A DNA stretch of 64,000 nt from NCBI RefSeq assembly GCF_012524115.1, contig NZ_JAAZWB010000089.1, positions 1-64,000 of the forward strand. The letters run 5' to 3'. Shown here one piece after another: positions 60,506 through 64,000 of the stretch; the stretch's first letter is position 1; the number at the start of each line of letters is the position of its first letter. The translations under genes and the position numbers were made by a program. The notes beneath the pieces were generated by a model. The model saw only the letters and a list, made by a program, of their open reading frames with translations. It was not told the DNA's origin and did no database searches. This stretch comes from Bacillus sp. RO1. Its GTDB lineage: Bacteria > Bacillota > Bacilli > Bacillales > Bacillaceae_I.

Positions 60506-61252
60506 TCATATAGAAATGATCGCATCGATATTTTTAAGAAGCTCATTTTTAATCGTTTGGATCAACTCTTTCGTAATATGATGTGGATTGTTCCCAAAAC
60601 TGTTTGCTTCTAATCTGTCCAAGGCTTCTTGTAGCGTGTATAAGGTATTCAATATTATCTCACAATTCCCTTTCTTATAGTGACTGGAGATAGTAGAAGG
60701 CGACTTATTTACTAGCCTTGCTATGGCTTTTTGCTCATCAAGGATGGCGTACAGCCTGCAGATTAATTGCTGCAAGGACGTTTGGTCACTCATAAATTTA
60801 TGCTGATAAGATAAAAGCAAATTGGCCATTTCTAATGACGTATTTTCTATTGATTCCTCACCTGGGAGAAAAATCATGGACGAACGCTGGGAGGAGTGCT
60901 TAATTTTTTCATTAGCTAGCCGTGCCTGCCGCATGAGCGGATGATTCCATTTGTCTAAATCAATTTGCTGTAAGTTTGTGGCAACCCTTCCAAATGTGAT
61001 TCCGAAGTAGGGAGGCTGTTCTTTGTATTTCCAAATTTGGCTTATATAAAATGCAACTGTATATGCGGTAGAGTAATGATCAAAAAGCCCGACAATTTCG
61101 TCTCCAAGTCGGTGTTTAACCTGTGCGTGAGGGAGACCTCTTGTCCACCTTTTCACAAGCTCTTCAATATCTCCTAAATACGAAGTTATTTCATTCCAAT
61201 TTTTTGATGAGTTTGTCACATCCATCATAAAAATGGATATTGGGTGCTTCAT
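60506..61252 (-). CDS. SatD-family protein with helix-turn-helix-like C terminus
   Basis: A 248-residue SatD-like protein (named from the streptococcal sat locus). The N-terminal part MMDVTNSSKNW...LGDEIVGLF (about 8-60) resembles a nucleotidyl-cyclase-like fold without obvious catalytic residues. The C-terminal part QKAIARLVNKSPSTISSHYK (about 172-191) reads as a helix-turn-helix. It may regulate its own operon with DUF3307. ATG follows GGAAGGAGTGAG. Confidence 0.75.
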   Translation of the reverse strand: MKHPISIFMMDVTNSSKNWNEITSYLGDIEELVKRWTRGLPHAQVKHRLGDEIVGLFDHYSTAYTVAFYISQIWKYKEQPPYFGITFGRVATNLQQIDLDKWNHPLMRQARLANEKIKHSSQRSSMIFLPGEESIENTSLEMANLLLSYQHKFMSDQTSLQQLICRLYAILDEQKAIARLVNKSPSTISSHYKKGNCEIILNTLYTLQEALDRLEANSFGNNPHHITKELIQTIKNELLKNIDAIISI

Positions 61253-61296
61253 CTTTTCTCACTCCTTCCAAAAAGAATTCCACATAAGTTTAATTC

Positions 61297-61346
61297 AATT
61301 CGATTAAATAATCAACTTACAAAGATTTCGATAGATTAATCGAATT
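61297..61346. promoter_or_regulatory. 11-bp inverted repeat upstream of the SatD gene, candidate operator
   Basis: AATTCGATTAA (61297-61307) and TTAATCGAATT (61336-61346) are exact inverted repeats 28 bp apart, 45-94 bp before the SatD start. Could bind the SatD HTH or a dimeric regulator. Confidence 0.5.
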
Positions 61347-61349
61347 ATA

Positions 61350-61540
61350 GATAAGTAGATGAAAAAGTCAAACTTTTAAAGAAATATAGAATACAAGCAG
61401 AAGGTTTACAAGTAGTTGGAAAGAAGTCATCATGTGAAAAATAATTAATTCCGATAAAAACAATAATCCAAAATCAACTGATTCAGTATGTTAAGAACAC
61501 ATAAGAGAAGCGATCCTTTAAAGGGATCGCTTTTCTTATG
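61350..61540 (+). ncRNA. candidate small RNA ending in an orphan terminator
   Basis: A very strong hairpin (CATAAGAGAAGCGATCC / GGGATCGCTTTTCTTATG, about 61499-61540) has no coding sequence upstream on either strand within 200 bp. The stretch 61350-61498 is AT-rich, with only trivial reading frames. A short transcript ending here is possible; no promoter was firmly identified. 61541-61786 otherwise holds nothing recognised. Confidence 0.3.
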
Positions 61541-61786
61541 TAAATACAAAACGGGAAATAATTAATGGAATTAAAGCTATTGCTATCTTAACATAACTGA
61601 TAAGAAACATTATTCGTAACGGAGGTGCTATATTACAAAAATAAATTTTTCGCTATATCAAAATCATTTCCCGAATTCGCGAAATTTAATTTAGATTGAT
61701 AGATTGCCGATAAATTAGGTATTGTTAAAGAGAGAAGTTAATGAATCAGTTTCGTAGAATAAGTTAATAGCAGTTAGGAGTTGAAG

Positions 61787-62422
61787 GTGGTAGTGGGAGA
61801 TCTAGAGCAATTTAAAGTTTTTACCAAACAAAGGGAATATGTCGGAATCGCCTCAAGGGAGGAGGTTCACAAGAAAGGGTATTGGCATGAAACGTTTCAT
61901 TTTTGGCTGCTTGCAGAAATAGATGGGGAAAAGTATCTTTACTTCCAACTAAGAAGTGAAGATAAAAAAGATTTTCCTGGACTGTTAGATATAACAGCAG
62001 CAGGGCACCTGTTACATAACGAAAATATAGAAGACGGGATAAGGGAAGTGAAAGAAGAAATAGGTCTGGATATAGCGATAGAAGAATTAAATTATCTTGG
62101 GGTTTTTCCATATGAGAAAGTATTGGAGGGCTTTATTGATAAAGAACATGCACATGTCTTTTTATTAAAAAGAATGATCCCATTTCAGGAATTCACCTTT
62201 CAGCAGGAAGAGGTGAGTGGGGTATATCTGGTCCCTTTAGAAGGTTTTAAGAATTTATTGTTTAAAGATCATCTACAAACAGTTCTAATCGAAGGGATTG
62301 TTGAAAATAAGGAAGGCAAAATGGAAGCGAGTAAGTGGAAGGTGAATAAAACTAATTTTGTTCCGCATAATGACGATTTTTACAGAGATGTACTAAATGC
62401 CATCATTAATAAGATTTCTTAA
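61787..62422 (+). CDS. NUDIX hydrolase
   Basis: A protein of about 211 residues. The Nudix box GHLLHNENIEDGIREVKEEIGL (Gx5Ex7REUxEExGU, in two runs: about 82-90 and 91-103) is intact, giving Mg-dependent hydrolysis of nucleoside-diphosphate-linked compounds. The N-terminal block REEVHKKGYWHETFHFWLL is like isopentenyl-diphosphate isomerase and YfcD-type members. The frame opens at TTG 61781, which abuts AGGAG; GTG 61787, six bases downstream of it, is preferred and GTG 61793 is also possible. Bidirectional terminator follows. Confidence 0.85.
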   Translation: MVVGDLEQFKVFTKQREYVGIASREEVHKKGYWHETFHFWLLAEIDGEKYLYFQLRSEDKKDFPGLLDITAAGHLLHNENIEDGIREVKEEIGLDIAIEELNYLGVFPYEKVLEGFIDKEHAHVFLLKRMIPFQEFTFQQEEVSGVYLVPLEGFKNLLFKDHLQTVLIEGIVENKEGKMEASKWKVNKTNFVPHNDDFYRDVLNAIINKIS

Positions 62423-62426
62423 CTGA

Positions 62427-62468
62427 AAAAAACTGCTTTCCCTATGTTCAGGAAAAGCAGTTTTTTTT
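62427..62468. terminator. bidirectional terminator between NUDIX and cyd genes
   Basis: Stem AAAACTGCTTT..CC / GG..AAAGCAGTTTT with eight T on the plus strand and A-rich left flank. Confidence 0.85.
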
Positions 62469-62473
62469 ATAAG

Positions 62474-62575
62474 TTATTTGTATTTCTCTTTCCCCTTCGC
62501 TCCCCAAAAGAATAGAACGAAGATACCAGCAGCCACTATCAATGGGGAAGCATACATAATCAAAAAGTTTTCCAT
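62474..62575 (-). CDS. cydS: cytochrome bd oxidase small subunit CydS
   Basis: A 33-residue single-span peptide, MENFLIMYASPLIVAAGIFV followed by LFFWGAKGKEKYK. ATG 62575 follows TAAGGAGGTTCATTTC. Position 13 bp after cydB, size and the N-terminal helix match CydS, the third subunit seen in the Geobacillus bd oxidase structure, which stabilises CydA. Confidence 0.88.
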   Translation of the reverse strand: MENFLIMYASPLIVAAGIFVLFFWGAKGKEKYK

Positions 62576-62588
62576 GAAATGAACCTCC

Positions 62589-63602
62589 TTATTTTTTTCC
62601 TTGCACGTACTTGTTATCGAATAAGAACAAGCGCATCAAAAGATATAATGAAGGAATCAGTAGGCAAAGACCGGCGATAAATGCTGTAATCAACGCTACT
62701 GCCATCGCCTCATTCGTAAATCCATCATAGATCGTCAAATATGGATACAGAAGGTAAGGCATATGAGATGCCCCGTAACCAAAGAATGCCGTTGCAAACT
62801 GAAGCATCACCAAGATAAAAGCTACACCAAGGTGCTTCTTTTTCCACATCAGATAAACCGCTCCAAGGAAAAAAAGGAACGATAGACTGAACATCCAAGA
62901 AAGCTCCAACATTTTATCAAAGTGTTTTGGGTTATGATCACTTAAAGCGAAAAAGACGAGAACACTGGCAAGGATAGTTGGAAGACTCCAGTTTAATGCA
63001 TATTTTCTTAAAACTTCAAATGCATTTTCGTCACGCGCTGCTTTTGCATAAAATGCTAAGAAATAAGCAGAGATGTAAAGTACACTTACTAAGGCTAAAA
63101 TGACCACTGCCCAAGAATAGAAACTAGTGAACAGTGCTCCGTAATCAAGCCATACGGAGTCTTCATACTTGTAAATGAAGCCACCCTCTGAAATGGTCAG
63201 CACAACAGATAGGGAAGCAGGAATTAAAAGTCCTGTGGCTCCATATAAGGCTTGATAAAAATTGTTTCCTTTTTCTCCATAATGATGAAAAGCGTAGTAT
63301 GATCCGCGAATGGCCAATAACACTATGGCTATGCTTCCCGGAACTAACAAAGTTGTTCCATAATAATAAGCAGTAGAAGGGAAGAAGCCTACTATTCCAA
63401 TAAAGAAGAAAACAAGGAACACATTCGTTACTTCCCAAACAGGAGAGAGGTAACGGACAATCACTTTATTGATCAGGTGGTTTTTCTTTGTAATGGTGGA
63501 ATAATAACTAAAGAACCCGGCACCAAAATCAATGGATGCTACTATTAAATAACCGTACAAAAACGTCCACAGGACAGTAATTCCTATTACTTCATAACTC
63601 AT
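62589..63602 (-). CDS. cydB: cytochrome bd ubiquinol oxidase subunit II
   Basis: A 337-residue protein with about nine membrane helices. TFLYGYLIVASIDFGAGFFS (about 14-33) is the conserved subunit II start. It pairs with CydA in the proton-non-pumping, high-affinity O2 reductase used at low oxygen. It starts 12 bp after cydA and is followed by cydS. Confidence 0.94.
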   Translation of the reverse strand: MSYEVIGITVLWTFLYGYLIVASIDFGAGFFSYYSTITKKNHLINKVIVRYLSPVWEVTNVFLVFFFIGIVGFFPSTAYYYGTTLLVPGSIAIVLLAIRGSYYAFHHYGEKGNNFYQALYGATGLLIPASLSVVLTISEGGFIYKYEDSVWLDYGALFTSFYSWAVVILALVSVLYISAYFLAFYAKAARDENAFEVLRKYALNWSLPTILASVLVFFALSDHNPKHFDKMLELSWMFSLSFLFFLGAVYLMWKKKHLGVAFILVMLQFATAFFGYGASHMPYLLYPYLTIYDGFTNEAMAVALITAFIAGLCLLIPSLYLLMRLFLFDNKYVQGKK

Positions 63603-63614
63603 ATGTCATCCCCT

Positions 63615-64000
63615 TCACTCCATGCCCCTATCGTGAAGCTCTTTCTCCACCGGGTTATTTTTAAACATTTTCCGTAAGACAGTCGCACAAGTTGTTAGAA
63701 GAACGATGTAGAGTAGAACAAATAGTACAATCATTAAGTCAACATGTTCCGAGGTCGTTGCACCTTGTTCGACGGTCATATAGCCTACAAGCAACCACGG
63801 CTGCCTACCAAGTTCCGCGAAGAACCAACCCATCTCAATTGCCAGTAGGGACAACGGTCCACCCGCAACTATTGCCCATAACAAAGGCTTGTTCCATTCG
63901 TTCCATTTCCGGATTTTTGCAAATAAGACGTATAAGAGTGATATAAACGCCAGGAACATACCAATTCCGACCATCAAATCAAAGAAGTAATGAACGATTA
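63615..64000 (-). CDS. cydA: cytochrome bd ubiquinol oxidase subunit I (C-terminal part; cut by window)
   Basis: The last 128 or so residues of CydA; the frame is still open at 64000 (HYFFDLMVGIGM near the edge). The invariant ELGRQPWLLVGYM segment and the final membrane helices are visible. The haem ligands and Q-loop lie outside. First gene of cydA-cydB-cydS. Confidence 0.94.
   Translation of the reverse strand, partial: IVHYFFDLMVGIGMFLAFISLLYVLFAKIRKWNEWNKPLLWAIVAGGPLSLLAIEMGWFFAELGRQPWLLVGYMTVEQGATTSEHVDLMIVLFVLLYIVLLTTCATVLRKMFKNNPVEKELHDRGME

Noticed and set aside
1-64000. tRNA, rRNA, riboswitch or prophage genes
   Set aside because: No tRNA-like cloverleaf runs, conserved rRNA segments, known riboswitch cores or phage structural genes were recognised by eye. 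A covariance-model search would be needed to exclude small RNAs.

Overview
The window comes from a low-GC, endospore-forming member of the Bacillaceae that is not in the B. subtilis or B. cereus groups proper. Gene content and pairings point this way: a divergent citR/citA pair, exoA, ampS, a yurR/yurQ-like pair, a YjcZ-type small sporulation protein, a PbpC-type penicillin-binding protein, cydAB with the small subunit cydS, strong AAGGAGG ribosome binding sites, and CcpA, Fur and MhqR-type operators. No rRNA, tRNA, CRISPR array or prophage was seen. One IS3-like element is cut by the left edge.

Layout. 1-2.8 kb: end of an IS, a 52-bp repeat array, an amidinotransferase-superfamily hydrolase and a YihY membrane protein. 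3-8.9 kb: an SF1 helicase, a DsbA/FrnE thiol oxidoreductase, a 21-bp phased motif array, and citA/citR. 9-12.5 kb: fixABCX (ETF, ETF-quinone oxidoreductase-like protein, ferredoxin). 12.5-19.2 kb: a second 52-bp array, several small proteins, a DUF899-glyoxalase fusion, exoA, dat, and an AraC regulator divergent from a glycoside-hydrolase-like protein. 19.2-25.4 kb: a dispersed Bacillaceae repeat, ampS, a YjcZ-like peptide, an OYE-type reductase, an M20 amidohydrolase, a luciferase-like monooxygenase, and the third and largest 52-bp array. 25.4-31.2 kb: pbpC-like PBP, DUF1871, YceI, and a Suv3-like RNA helicase. 31.3-34.8 kb: another 21-bp phased array, then cstA under a cre-overlapped promoter, a 'CC-stop' small protein and an ArsA/Get3-type ATPase. 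34.9-37.2 kb: a patatin, an enterobacterial-type SpeD and a membrane protein.

37.3-45.9 kb is a complete petrobactin locus: a Btr-like AraC/substrate-binding fusion regulator followed by asbABCDEF, with three Fur boxes. A secreted alkaline phosphatase, a DAO-type flavoprotein and a GIY-YIG protein follow. 49.2-56.1 kb holds a MoxR/DUF58/DUF4129/DUF4350 membrane-complex operon with SpoIIM-like and RDD proteins. 56.1-59.3 kb holds a third phased array, a NERD protein, an MhqR-box-controlled ring-cleaving dioxygenase and a cupin. 59.3-64 kb holds a DUF3307/SatD pair, a NUDIX hydrolase and cydS-cydB-cydA (cut by the right edge).

The least explained signals are non-coding. Three arrays of a 52-bp repeat each contain an 11-7-11 stem-loop. 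Three further intergenic arrays use unrelated short motifs (TGWCCRAA, TAGAA, TCGCCCG) but share an almost exact 20-21 bp period, i.e. two DNA helical turns. All six arrays are helically phased. The most interesting protein-coding context is cstA / CC-stop protein / ArsA-like ATPase. Two promoters (YceI and the dioxygenase) are perfect TTGACA-N17-TATAAT promoters with the same operator family directly after the -10, which predicts a shared MhqR-like electrophile regulon.
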